Positions 44,470 through 54,322 of a stretch of 64,000 nt of DNA are shown one piece after another. The notes below the pieces were generated by a model. That model was not told where the DNA came from, did no database searches, and saw only the letters and a list, made by a program, of their open reading frames with translations. The first letter of the stretch is position 1. Each line of letters begins with the position of its first letter. The translations under genes were made by a program, and so were the position numbers. The DNA comes from Candidatus Raymondbacteria bacterium RIFOXYA2_FULL_49_16 (GTDB lineage Bacteria; Fibrobacterota; OXYB2-FULL-49-7; XYB2-FULL-49-35), in NCBI GenBank assembly GCA_001789205.1, contig MFYT01000058.1:1-64000 (forward strand), read 5' to 3'.

Positions 44470-45279
44470 TTATTTTGCTATTTTTTTTGCCTTCGTGTCT
44501 GTATCTGTTTTTTTCACCACGTCGATAGAAGCGTCGGAACGGGTTACAAAAACAAATTTGGAGATGGCGCACGAGGTGTCTTTGGCCATGTATACCACCT
44601 CAAGGATTCGCCCGTAAAACGCCTTATTGTCAGCCTTGATCATAAGAGGAATGTTGTCGCTTATTTTTTTCTCGTCCTCGGCGGTAAGACGGGGTTTTTT
44701 TAACCGGTCCCGCGAATAGTTCTCTCCAAGCACCATTTCATCGACGATCTCTTTCTTGCGTTTCTTCAGGGCCTCGGGTATCTGGTCGAGCCGCAGATAG
44801 GGGCTTATCTCGGTCTTGCACCTGCTACAGGAATATGCCGGAGGCCGAACGGCTATCTTGGTCGTCTTTGCCTTTTCCTCATCAATCTCGATTTTAAGGT
44901 CTGGGAGCGGCTTTCCCGACATATCGGTGAGGGAATTCGGCACATAATCACCCTGATCGGACCTGAAGGGCAGTGCGCAATTCGGACATTGACGCGGCAC
45001 GCTCCCCTTGCCGGAAAAGGCCACCAGCCCGGTGGAATCGCCAACCACGTTACCGCCCGCACCTACTTTTGCGGGAAGAATATATATCTCGAGATTGGTG
45101 GTGTCTTGTTTTGCGGAATACAATACCGGCGGAAGCTGAAGGATCTGATCGAGTGATGCCTCCTTTTTCATGGAAAGGGAAATGATGGCAAGGGCCATGA
45201 GAATGAGCGCCGAGATGTTGATCATCGGCGTCAGATTCACATTGTCGGCCTTCTGCTGCGCGCGTCCCTTGAATTTCAT
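44470..45279 (-). CDS. ExbD-like protein with Asn at the proton site and a four-Cys insertion
   Basis: 269 residues, about 120 more than a normal ExbD. The membrane helix starts NLTPMINISALILM: the essential intramembrane Asp of ExbD (LTP-L-I-D) is N21 here. The periplasmic part has an insertion with C98-x2-C101 (RQCPNCALPF) and C151-x2-C154 (SCSRCKTEI), the spacing of a zinc ribbon, and long charged linkers. The last third (IPLMIKADNKAFYGRILEVV) returns to the ExbD fold. It likely works as a non-conducting structural subunit beside the normal ExbD at 43965. Cys pairs in the periplasm could instead be disulfides. Confidence 0.8.
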   Translation of the reverse strand: MKFKGRAQQKADNVNLTPMINISALILMALAIISLSMKKEASLDQILQLPPVLYSAKQDTTNLEIYILPAKVGAGGNVVGDSTGLVAFSGKGSVPRQCPNCALPFRSDQGDYVPNSLTDMSGKPLPDLKIEIDEEKAKTTKIAVRPPAYSCSRCKTEISPYLRLDQIPEALKKRKKEIVDEMVLGENYSRDRLKKPRLTAEDEKKISDNIPLMIKADNKAFYGRILEVVYMAKDTSCAISKFVFVTRSDASIDVVKKTDTDTKAKKIAK

Positions 45280-45298
45280 TTCACTCCCCTGCCGTTAA

Positions 45299-46033
45299 TT
45301 ATGCGGTAAGCGCATCAATAAGAATGGTGACTGTTTCCTCGATCTGGAGAACATAGTTCTCGATCATGGACTTTATCCAATTGAACAGGACCAGCGATGG
45401 AATGGCCACCAATAAACCGCCTGCGGTGGTAATAAGGGCGACCGAGATACCACCCGCCATTTCATCGGCCTTGATGCCGCCGGGAGAATTAGCGATGGAC
45501 ATGAAGGACTCGATGAGACCCCAAACTGTTCCTAAAAGACCCAGAAGGGTCGCAATGTTCGATATGACCGCAATGGCGCCAAGATGGGTCTCGAGGGCCG
45601 GGATTTCACTACTCGCCTTTGTCTCGGTTCCCTGGAGCATCCACTGTTTAAGATCGACAACGTTTAAGCCCTTGGCCACGCCATCCTTGTACTTTGCCAG
45701 TGTGGTACCCAGGATAGAGGCAACCAATCCGCCCTTTTTCTGCGCAAGGGCCTCCATTTCAGCGACAATGGCGTTTTTATCGCCGTTGTTGTTTTTTACC
45801 GACTCCTCAAGGGTCTTAACAAACTCAGTGGGTTTGAGCTTGAGCTTCTGGAGGACAATAACTAAAAGCCGCTCAACCGTGATATACAGCGCAATGACTG
45901 AAAGACCCAGGATGGGGTGCATGACCCAACCGCCTGCCTTGTACATTTCTATTGGGTTGAGTGCATGACAGAACCCGGCCATGAACAGGACCAGGACAAC
46001 CACGCGTGAAAACATCCTCTGGATTGTCGGCAT
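45299..46033 (-). CDS. ExbB/TolQ/MotA-family proton channel protein
   Basis: 244 residues. A signal-like helix (about 8-24) precedes the usual three helices: WVMHPILGLSVIALYITVER, then LETHLGAIAVISNIATLLGL followed by GTVWGLIESF, and MAGGISVALITTAGGLLVAI with NWI. The ETHLGAIAVISNIA to LGLLGTVWG stretch is the family core. With ExbD subunits it makes a proton-driven motor in the inner membrane. Two ExbD-like genes follow, but no TonB or TolA. An extra signal peptide in front is seen in some ExbB subgroups. Confidence 0.9.
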   Translation of the reverse strand: MPTIQRMFSRVVVLVLFMAGFCHALNPIEMYKAGGWVMHPILGLSVIALYITVERLLVIVLQKLKLKPTEFVKTLEESVKNNNGDKNAIVAEMEALAQKKGGLVASILGTTLAKYKDGVAKGLNVVDLKQWMLQGTETKASSEIPALETHLGAIAVISNIATLLGLLGTVWGLIESFMSIANSPGGIKADEMAGGISVALITTAGGLLVAIPSLVLFNWIKSMIENYVLQIEETVTILIDALTA

Positions 46034-46064
46034 TGTGATTCCTCCTTACGTTTGTCTCAGTGTA

Positions 46065-49000
46065 TTAATGTTTAACATTGATCGATTGTATCTGTTTTTT
46101 CGCGAACTCCTTGGCCTCGCGGTCGCAGGCGCCGCCGGTGCGCACATCTTCGTAGAACTCCTTGGCCTTGCGCCAGGTGCCTTCCTTATCATAGCAGAAG
46201 GCCAGATAGTTTTTGGTCCAGCACATCATGGGAAAATCGGGATATTCGGTCAAAACGCGGGTATAGTACTTTTTCGCCACAGACCAGTTCTCATTACCCC
46301 ATTCGATCGTGCCAATCTGGAAAAGGGCATTGGCAACCAGCTGGCTCTTGGGGTGGGTTTGCATGAAAAAATTGAACTCCTTGACCGCATTGGCCTGGTC
46401 CTTCATTGAAAGAAGGCACTCCGCCCGCTGGTATAAGGCCACTTCGGCAAGAGCGCCGCTGCTATCGAGTTCCATGACCTGTTTAAACACATCGCGCGCC
46501 TTCCTGAAGTCCTTTTGGGCGTAGTACGCGTTTGCCTTGAAATAATAGGCGTTGATAGTGAACTTACTATCGGGAAAATCACGGATCATACGGTCGGCCC
46601 ATTTAATGACATCAGCTATTTTCTCGGCATTGTTAAGCGCCTCGATGAGCTTAATAATGGCAGCAGCGCGGAGATCGGGCTCGGCGGTGGTATACTGTTC
46701 GTATACAACTCGGTACGATTCAACCGCATCCATGTACTTCTTTTGCGCAACATACACATCGCCGATACCCATGCGCGCAATAATCTTGTCCGCCACATCG
46801 TTGCTGGAGGACTCTATCTTTTCATAGTTCTGGATGGCGCCTTCGGGGTCGGTTTTCGCCTTGATTGAGCCGATTTCTCCCTGGGAGGCGCGGAAATACT
46901 CAACATCGGCCTTTTTCACTTTTTCATAGGCCTCAATGGCCTTGGCGTCGTTGCCTTTTTTCGCGTACAACGATCCAAGCTGATAGGCTGAGGCTGAGAG
47001 AAGGTAATTTTCGGAAAACTTGAGCATCTTTTCCAAATACTCGATGGCAGCATCGTCGTCCTGGAGACCGGTGCGGTAGATTTCAGCTATTTTAAAATAA
47101 AAATTGGGCGCCGAGGGGATACCGGGTCTTTTTTTCATGAACTCAAGCGCGTAGGTGATCGCTTCCTTGCTTTTACCTTCGCCTTCCAGCGCCTCAACAT
47201 ATCCCAAACCTGCGCCGTCGACTTGGTCAGAAGAGTCAAATTGTGTAAAAATTTTATTGTACATATCGCGCGCTTTGCCATAATCGCCGTTCTGGCTGTA
47301 CGATTTACCAAGCAGATAAACGGCGGCTGAGGTAAGGGCGTGAGACGGGTTTTTCTCGATGAACTTGGTGAACGCGGCAATGGCCTCGGGATACATCTTG
47401 TCGCGGAAAAAGGATTCCGCGATCCTGAAATTGATCTGGATCGCCCGCACCTCCTCGCACCGCGGATTGTCAAGGATTTCGTCCTTGAATATGGCGCGCG
47501 CCCGCTTGTACTCACCCTTGCGGATATAGCAATCCGCCAGTTCGCCAAAGGCGGTCATGAGTGTCACTGAGTCTTGCGCCAGCCCGATGGCCTCGTTAAA
47601 GGTGGCAATGGCGCTATCGGTGAGGTTCATCTCCTCGCCCTTGAGTTTGCGGCCTATTTCAATGAGGATCTGCGCCTTGGCCTGGTTGTCGGTAAGCACC
47701 TTCAACTGCTCGGTGTAATCATTGACTATTGAGGAGTCAGAGCCTTCAACGCCCAGAATACGATATTTTTCGACCAGGGCGGTCTCGCTCTTGAGACCGC
47801 CAAGCGTGGTACGGGCCTGCTCCTTGAGTCCCAACTTCATATAGCACTCACCAATGGCAAGAGTTGACTTCTCGATCCAGTCGCGCGCCTGGTCGTAGTT
47901 GCTGATGAGCTTGTCAAATTCTTCGATGGCAAGCCGGTATTTCATGCTTGCGTCAGAGGAATCGACCCCTTCGGCAAGATACATATAAATCCGGCCCAGC
48001 AGATACTGGGTCTGCGCGGCAACCGGGCTATCTGGAAACCGGCTGATGCTCTGTCTGAGAAACTGCTGCGCCTTGCCATAATTTTTCTGGTCTATATAGT
48101 ATTTGCCGATTTTAAAAGCCGAGCCTGGATAAAACGCCGATGATCTGAAGTTCTCGCACACATCGTTATACGCCTTGATAGACTCAAGCGTATCGCCCTT
48201 CGCTTCATAGCACGAGGCAAGCAGGTATTGGGCGTTGGCCGCGTATTCGGTGGTGGAATAGTTCTGCAGCACCTTGGCGTAGCTTTCAACGGCATCGTCC
48301 CACTTCTTCTCCTCGAAGTAGTAGTTGCCGATGTCGAGCTGCACGCGCGCCTGGTCTTCGATTACCTTGATGGAATTTATCGCCTTGGAAAATATCTCGT
48401 AGGCCTTTTTTGATTCATTGACCTTGAAATAGACGCCGCCCAGTTTGATGGACACCTTGCTGATAAGGTCGCTCTGGTGGTAAACATTGACGAATTTCAG
48501 ATAGGTCTCAATGGCGCTGTTGTACAGGACCAGGGCTTTTTGGCGGAGTTCGTCCCTGGCTGCGCCATCACCCTCACCTTCGGCTTTCTGCATGAGCTGG
48601 TTCGCCTCTTCCTCGTACGAATCGCCAATATATTTCTGTGCATCGTCGACCAGGTCTGATTCCTGAAAAAAGTCGAGTATAAGCTGGTATTGTTCGCGCG
48701 CCTTGCCGCCTTCGCCAAGCTTGGCGTAACACTGGCCGATGAGCAGCACCACGTCGGAAAGAAGCTGCGCCTTGACTTGGGTGGTGTCGGTCGCCATTTC
48801 GCGCATCATCTCAGCGCGGGTATAGAGCTGTTTGGAGAGGTCACGATTGACCTCCTTCACCTTGCCCCTGTCGATGTTAAAATAGGTCCCGGGTTTGAGC
48901 TCCGTCTGCCTGTATTTGGGAAAATTCATGGATTCGGGACGGTTCTGTTCTATTTTCTCGAGGTTTGCTATGGCCTGCCTATAGCTGCGCTTGGAATCGT

Positions 49001-49406
49001 GCCCGATGTCGCCCATCTCAATGTAGCATTTAGCGATCATGTAGAACACCTGTTCGGCAACCATTGTGTTTGGATATTTCTTAAGCAATTTGTCAAATTC
49101 GTAGATGGCGCTCTCAAATTCGGAACGGCTGATGGCGTTCTGCTTGTAGTTTGCCGCAAGTTGGAACATACCCAACTGTGCGGTAATGGTGCTTATCTCA
49201 TCGGTGTTGTTTGAAAAGTATTCAATGAGAGAATGCAGGCTGTCACGCGCCGCCTTGGCTTGGCCCATGGCCTGGAGGTTCTGCACCTCGGCAAAACGGT
49301 TACCCGCCTCGCGCCGCATTTCAGAAAGGTTTTTGATGTGGAAATAGTGCTCATTCACATAAGGAACGCTAAGCACCGCGGCTACAAGAAGGATTGCAAT
49401 AATCAT
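46065..49406 (-). CDS. giant exported TPR protein
   Basis: 1113 residues. It starts with a single helix (MIIAILLVAAVLSVPY), probably an uncleaved anchor or signal, then about 25 TPR-like repeats of the YbgF/BamD kind: YDKLLKKYPNTM-like blocks and FYMIAKCYIEMG helices, with FPDS- and P-xS- turns. Many repeats resemble the Tol-Pal coordinator (CpoB/YbgF), and their length would span tens of nanometres in the periplasm. It could connect the ExbB/ExbD motor to outer-membrane partners. Directly upstream of exbB (31 bases). Confidence 0.85.
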   Translation of the reverse strand: MIIAILLVAAVLSVPYVNEHYFHIKNLSEMRREAGNRFAEVQNLQAMGQAKAARDSLHSLIEYFSNNTDEISTITAQLGMFQLAANYKQNAISRSEFESAIYEFDKLLKKYPNTMVAEQVFYMIAKCYIEMGDIGHDSKRSYRQAIANLEKIEQNRPESMNFPKYRQTELKPGTYFNIDRGKVKEVNRDLSKQLYTRAEMMREMATDTTQVKAQLLSDVVLLIGQCYAKLGEGGKAREQYQLILDFFQESDLVDDAQKYIGDSYEEEANQLMQKAEGEGDGAARDELRQKALVLYNSAIETYLKFVNVYHQSDLISKVSIKLGGVYFKVNESKKAYEIFSKAINSIKVIEDQARVQLDIGNYYFEEKKWDDAVESYAKVLQNYSTTEYAANAQYLLASCYEAKGDTLESIKAYNDVCENFRSSAFYPGSAFKIGKYYIDQKNYGKAQQFLRQSISRFPDSPVAAQTQYLLGRIYMYLAEGVDSSDASMKYRLAIEEFDKLISNYDQARDWIEKSTLAIGECYMKLGLKEQARTTLGGLKSETALVEKYRILGVEGSDSSIVNDYTEQLKVLTDNQAKAQILIEIGRKLKGEEMNLTDSAIATFNEAIGLAQDSVTLMTAFGELADCYIRKGEYKRARAIFKDEILDNPRCEEVRAIQINFRIAESFFRDKMYPEAIAAFTKFIEKNPSHALTSAAVYLLGKSYSQNGDYGKARDMYNKIFTQFDSSDQVDGAGLGYVEALEGEGKSKEAITYALEFMKKRPGIPSAPNFYFKIAEIYRTGLQDDDAAIEYLEKMLKFSENYLLSASAYQLGSLYAKKGNDAKAIEAYEKVKKADVEYFRASQGEIGSIKAKTDPEGAIQNYEKIESSSNDVADKIIARMGIGDVYVAQKKYMDAVESYRVVYEQYTTAEPDLRAAAIIKLIEALNNAEKIADVIKWADRMIRDFPDSKFTINAYYFKANAYYAQKDFRKARDVFKQVMELDSSGALAEVALYQRAECLLSMKDQANAVKEFNFFMQTHPKSQLVANALFQIGTIEWGNENWSVAKKYYTRVLTEYPDFPMMCWTKNYLAFCYDKEGTWRKAKEFYEDVRTGGACDREAKEFAKKQIQSINVKH

Positions 49407-49417
49407 GCGTTATGTTT

Positions 49418-51811
49418 CTACTTTATTTCGAGTTGGCGCACCGGCACCTTCCCGGTATTGGAGAGATACGGAGTACCATATGACGCATAGGGCGCAATGC
49501 CCCTGTTTCCCAAATTATCCTCAGTCTCGATCCACATGTCCCAGACCCCCTTTGCCCATCCGCTGCAATCTATGTTTTTAAACGCTATGCGGGAAAGAGA
49601 GTAGGAGACGCGCTCCGAGACGTATGAATAGAGCGACGCGGATTGGCCGCGAATGGTCTCTTCGGGAACATCGAAATATTTGTTCGGAGAAACATACGTA
49701 CGCTCCCCTGTAACAGGATTGGTACCCAGATAGTCGCTCCGGAAGTTGAAGGCAAGCCTGACTGATTTGATTTTACCAAAACCAGCATCGCGCACCGACG
49801 GCATGGAGGTGAATAAACCGCATCCTGATAGAAAAACGGAAAACGAACCCCCCAAGGAGGTAAGGTCTGATATCTTGTCATTGTTCGGGTCCACGGGGTC
49901 TTTGTAGTAGAGAGGCGCGTACTCCTCATCGGTCTTTGGGTTCCACAATGAGGAACGGGAATTATCACAGGTAATGCTCCAATTGAACTGCGGCGGAATA
50001 TGGTCCCATACATAGCTGTAGTCTGAGAAAAATTTTGAAATAAAGACACGCGGTTCGTTGAAAAATTTTCCCCGAGCATAGGCGCAAATGATAAATTCCT
50101 TTGTGCCCTCCTCAACAATCGCCTTTAAAACCTGCGCGGTAATCGGAAGGCCGCGCATGTCGTGCGGATAGAGACCGCCTTCGGGATCAAGGCAAAAATC
50201 AGAGGCAACCGCATGGTGATACCGGTCTGAAGCGGCAAGTCCGAAATAATCGTTCAGCGTGCCTGCCGCTTTAATGGAGGCGAAGCTCTTTGCGTAATGC
50301 CATCCAACCGAGGTTATTGCCGCGCCTAATGAATACCCGGCAGAGTCTGACCCGGCCCGAATTGTTTCTTCGACATACGAATCCAACCGTGAGAGACTGT
50401 ATCCCAGTATGGAACCGGGATTGACTAAAGAACCAAGGAGGCTGCCCATTCCCTGGTGTCTTACTATGCCGCCTAATTTCACGTTTAGAGTAAAGTCAGC
50501 GCTATTCAGCGTTGTGCCAGTCTGAGTGATTGCCGCAAGGGGTGAAACATGGTAGCCGGTTTTGTAGTCGAACTGGGTGCAAAGATCGGCATAGGCAATA
50601 CCTTTGTCAATGACAAACAGCTCTGGCATGGTCTCAAAAACGCAGTCGGGCCATTCGATTCCCTGGAAAGTGCTGACAGGCGCCTTTATTTGGCCCGGGG
50701 TTTCTTCATAAAACTTCGATCCCAACTTCCTTGTGGCGACCCAAAAAAGGACCGTGTCGTTGAAAGTGGTGTCGCCATAGGTATTGAAAATGACCGGGAT
50801 CGAATTGCTCAGGACACAATACTTTTTCTGCCGTTCGTCCTGTAAAATGGAACTGGAAGAGGAATTCAGGATGACCGAAGCGTTGTAGGGCATGATATCA
50901 ATGTCGTCATAGAGCGCCGTTCCAATCGGGTTTTCTATCCAATCATACATGGATAGTTTCACCCATTTTTTTCCCAGTCCGTTTTTTAGCGTATCGTTGC
51001 GGACAAAGGAAAGCATGTTTCCATTAACAGAGGAATTGCTAAAAAAGCCCGTGCGTAAAAGCTTGGCAAGCGTGTCCCGTACAATGGATTCTCCGGTATC
51101 GCCAACGGAGGCCCCGGTACGGTAGTCGATAATGACAACTCCGGAAGTATCAAACGTGGCTGAAACGCGGACAATATTGGAAACAGTGTAGGTTTCGCTG
51201 TTGTTGAGCGTCAGGCGTACCAGTTGCCGTGATACGGATGAATGATAGGCGACAAAGCTGAATTCGCCCTCGCTTCCTGCGGAATACACTGCGGACACAG
51301 GGTCAAAGTCCAATTCTGTTACCGCTGCAACACCATACAAGGGTTCGTTGAGATCGCTTGCGTCCACCGGGTCGTAGACATGCATCCGATTGGCGTTTGG
51401 CAGTGTATCGAGGGACTGGTCAGCGTTCTGGTATACGATAGATCCGGAACCAATATTTTCCGAAGACCAGGCCACAACCTCTGTTTTCCCATTGCCCACC
51501 TTACGGTAGATTTTGTATAAAATAGGCCCGCTCTGGCTGGTTTGGTTCCAGGTCGCGGCAATGCGGCTGAAAGAGATCTTCAAATAGGGTTTGTATCCAG
51601 ACCCAGCAACAGAGGCTTCCACGGTATCCGTCCCGCTGGTCTTCTGATAGACCTCCTCAAGAGTCACATTCATTTTATTGGTTGTGGGCACAACAATACC
51701 AGGATCGACTGGCGTGGGGCCACCGCATGAAATGGCAAGAAGAAACACAGCGGCACATAGAGCGCAGCGCCAGGGCGAAAATATTTTTGTATCGTTTATA
51801 CGCCTATTCAA
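49418..51811 (-). CDS. large lipoprotein, paralogue 1 of three in tandem
   Basis: 797 residues. Lipobox LLAISCG near residue 29, so anchored by lipid. The N-terminal region has YLKISFSRIAATWNQ and LYKIYRKVGNG, like a fibronectin III or Ig domain. Two segments are shared with the next two genes: ARGKFFNEPRVFISKF near 570 and WDMWIETEDNLGNRGIAPY near the end. The rest is strand-rich. I recognise no family. Its start overlaps the end of the next gene by 8 bases. Likely an outer-membrane lipoprotein of the machine, exposed to the periplasm or surface. Confidence 0.8.
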   Translation of the reverse strand: MNRRINDTKIFSPWRCALCAAVFLLAISCGGPTPVDPGIVVPTTNKMNVTLEEVYQKTSGTDTVEASVAGSGYKPYLKISFSRIAATWNQTSQSGPILYKIYRKVGNGKTEVVAWSSENIGSGSIVYQNADQSLDTLPNANRMHVYDPVDASDLNEPLYGVAAVTELDFDPVSAVYSAGSEGEFSFVAYHSSVSRQLVRLTLNNSETYTVSNIVRVSATFDTSGVVIIDYRTGASVGDTGESIVRDTLAKLLRTGFFSNSSVNGNMLSFVRNDTLKNGLGKKWVKLSMYDWIENPIGTALYDDIDIMPYNASVILNSSSSSILQDERQKKYCVLSNSIPVIFNTYGDTTFNDTVLFWVATRKLGSKFYEETPGQIKAPVSTFQGIEWPDCVFETMPELFVIDKGIAYADLCTQFDYKTGYHVSPLAAITQTGTTLNSADFTLNVKLGGIVRHQGMGSLLGSLVNPGSILGYSLSRLDSYVEETIRAGSDSAGYSLGAAITSVGWHYAKSFASIKAAGTLNDYFGLAASDRYHHAVASDFCLDPEGGLYPHDMRGLPITAQVLKAIVEEGTKEFIICAYARGKFFNEPRVFISKFFSDYSYVWDHIPPQFNWSITCDNSRSSLWNPKTDEEYAPLYYKDPVDPNNDKISDLTSLGGSFSVFLSGCGLFTSMPSVRDAGFGKIKSVRLAFNFRSDYLGTNPVTGERTYVSPNKYFDVPEETIRGQSASLYSYVSERVSYSLSRIAFKNIDCSGWAKGVWDMWIETEDNLGNRGIAPYASYGTPYLSNTGKVPVRQLEIK

Positions 51812-54314
51812 TCTTTATCTCCCGTACAAAATAATTACCCAAAGCTGTTGAGAACTGTTTACCGCCATAGGGCGCCATTCCCCTGTTACCTAAATCGTCC
51901 TCTGTCTCGACCCACATTTCCCAGATACCGCTTGACCACTGGGTCGCATTGATGTTCAAAAAAGACGCCTCGCTAATGGCCCAGGTCTTTCTTTCCGATT
52001 TTGCTCCAAACAGGACCTGCTGTTGTCTAGTAAGCTGGTCTATTGATAAAACATACCGTTTAACCGGCGTTGCATTCGCTCCCGAGTATACACGCAACCC
52101 GGTGATTGGATCGGAAGTATAGTTGGTTGTCTTTGGATGAAAACAGAGTTCCACGGACACAATTTTTCCAGCACCAACATCCCTGATCCCTGTGCCAAGC
52201 CCTGCATTTCCCGCAGCAGTCTCGTCGGGCCGCAGAAAGACATCGAATATGTTACCGAGCTGGGTAAGATTGGTCGCCTTGGACGAGGTGTACAGAGGCG
52301 CATACTTGAGATCGGCCTTTGGATCGTATGACGGCGACCACGTGGCATGCGGGGCTACTTTGTCCCACATATATTTTGTGGCCGTGGAGAACGAAGAGAT
52401 GTAGACACGCGGTTCGTTAAAATATTTCCCTCGTGAAAAAGCGAGAAGCACAAATTCTTTTCCCCCATTTTTGATCCCTGATACGTGCAGAGGAAGATTT
52501 TGGAAAGGGTTTCTATAGACAGTATTGTCATAGGAACGCACTAATTCGGGAATAGCTGACTTGGTATTGTTTGTGACCATGGTAGCAGTATACGCGGCTA
52601 TTCGAGCTGGTGTTGTTGCTGATATATGCCATCCCGCGCTCAAAAAAGCAACCTTCAGACCACGGTCAGAGGCAAAGGAAAAAACCGTATCTGTTCCGAA
52701 CTGGTTGGTATCAGCCTCGCCGTATCCAAGAATGGAACCGGGTTTGACGCAGAGAGCAATATCAATAGGGTTAAGATTCCCACGTTCGGGAATATACGTG
52801 CCATTGCGCAGCTCGAGAGAAAAGACGCCGGTACCACTCTTCCGGGCAAGCGGCGAAACATGATAAAGCGTATCATTGACGGAAACAACCTGTTTGATCA
52901 CACCCAGTTCATCAATGAGATGTTTTTGGGGGGGCGTCTCAAAAATGCAATCGGCCAGAAGACTGTCGTAGGTACGGCCAATGGCGTGCACCTTGAACGA
53001 GTCTATCTGGAAACTGCCCGTGAAAAAGTTGGCCACGAGATTGCGCGTAGCGAGCCAGACCTGCACTGTATCCTGAAAGGTTGGATCTCCGAACGTATCG
53101 AAAAGAAAGGGGACTTCTTTGCCCAACAAAACCCATTTATCCTCGTACGAGTTTGTAATGATATTGCCCGCTGCGCGCAACCGATCAACCTTGATCTCGG
53201 CATAGGCGCTCCTGATGGAGATGTCATCGAAAAGCGGGGTCCATTGTTTTTTCCGGTAACTGCCAGGCCAGACACCCTTGACAACAACCCATTTCTTTCC
53301 CAATCCCGTGACCAGGGTATCGGTCTTTGCAAAAGAGACGGAACTTGCGCTGCCGGGTATTGGCATAAAGGAGCTGTCAAAAAAGGCGTTTAGCTGGTTT
53401 CCGGTATTGTACACAGTGTCAACTCTTCCGAGTCTGCCAAAGGCATAGAAATACGTCGCGGTTCCTTTGGTTTCGGAAAGAATGACGCTGGAATCGGCCC
53501 GCAGGTATACGGTGTTCGCGCCGATTTGGAAATTCTGATTGAAGCCCAAACTGTCCTTGTTCCTCACAATCCTGAAGAGATAAGTGGAAAGCGAGTCCAG
53601 GGGCAGGATTTCCGAATAGCGGCAGTAGACGATGGCGGACAGGCCCGCGGTATCAAACTGGCCAGTGATTACAGCCGCATTGTCAAAGGTATTGAGCGCA
53701 CCATTATTGATGATAAACCGCTCGGGAACCCCGCCGCCCAGAGGAGGCGAATAGGTGATGGCATTCTCCTGTCCGCGTGAAAAATCAGCATTCTCCATGC
53801 CAACGTTCAGGTTGGTCACGGCCCGCACCCCATATTGAATCCTTTCGAACGCATTGGTATTAAGGACGTCGTATACGTACGAGACGCTGTCGAACCACAC
53901 TGAATCAAGCTTACCGGAATGGGAACGGTAGGTGATAGCTGTATCTTTGTTTCTCCGGCCCGCTTTTTCCCCAAAACTGCGGGCAACCAAAATCCGGTTG
54001 TCGCTGTTTTCAGCTTTTTTATAGATATTGTACATGATGATGTCGCCGGCAATATCTGGGTCCCAGCCTGAGGCCCGGGTAAAAAATATTTTGAACGCGA
54101 CGTTCTCCTGCCAGACACGGCCGTCACCAACAGGCAGCACATCGCAAATGCTGTCAGTGGTCCCGTCAGTGTAATAATACGCAGGGACAACCGTCACCTG
54201 GACGCTGTTCGTATAATTTTCAGGATCGGGTTGCACGGGCGGCGGCACATCGCAAGAATTGAACGCCAGTATCCCTGCAAGCGCAATGACGATTACTTTT
54301 ATACGTGGTTCCAT
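51804..54314 (-). CDS. large lipoprotein, paralogue 2 of three in tandem
   Basis: 836 residues, lipobox ILAFNSC near residue 21. Shares with its two neighbours an Ig-like start (FKIFFTRASGWDPD, MYNIYKKAENS), a central GLGKKWVVVKGVW, the segment SRGKYFNEPRVYISSF and the end WEMWVETEDDLGNRGMAPYG. Overall similarity looks moderate: the shared marks are kept but the sequences between them differ strongly, so the duplications are old. Extracellular or periplasmic function unknown. Confidence 0.8.
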   Translation of the reverse strand: MEPRIKVIVIALAGILAFNSCDVPPPVQPDPENYTNSVQVTVVPAYYYTDGTTDSICDVLPVGDGRVWQENVAFKIFFTRASGWDPDIAGDIIMYNIYKKAENSDNRILVARSFGEKAGRRNKDTAITYRSHSGKLDSVWFDSVSYVYDVLNTNAFERIQYGVRAVTNLNVGMENADFSRGQENAITYSPPLGGGVPERFIINNGALNTFDNAAVITGQFDTAGLSAIVYCRYSEILPLDSLSTYLFRIVRNKDSLGFNQNFQIGANTVYLRADSSVILSETKGTATYFYAFGRLGRVDTVYNTGNQLNAFFDSSFMPIPGSASSVSFAKTDTLVTGLGKKWVVVKGVWPGSYRKKQWTPLFDDISIRSAYAEIKVDRLRAAGNIITNSYEDKWVLLGKEVPFLFDTFGDPTFQDTVQVWLATRNLVANFFTGSFQIDSFKVHAIGRTYDSLLADCIFETPPQKHLIDELGVIKQVVSVNDTLYHVSPLARKSGTGVFSLELRNGTYIPERGNLNPIDIALCVKPGSILGYGEADTNQFGTDTVFSFASDRGLKVAFLSAGWHISATTPARIAAYTATMVTNNTKSAIPELVRSYDNTVYRNPFQNLPLHVSGIKNGGKEFVLLAFSRGKYFNEPRVYISSFSTATKYMWDKVAPHATWSPSYDPKADLKYAPLYTSSKATNLTQLGNIFDVFLRPDETAAGNAGLGTGIRDVGAGKIVSVELCFHPKTTNYTSDPITGLRVYSGANATPVKRYVLSIDQLTRQQQVLFGAKSERKTWAISEASFLNINATQWSSGIWEMWVETEDDLGNRGMAPYGGKQFSTALGNYFVREIKIE

Positions 54315-54322
54315 ATACTCTT

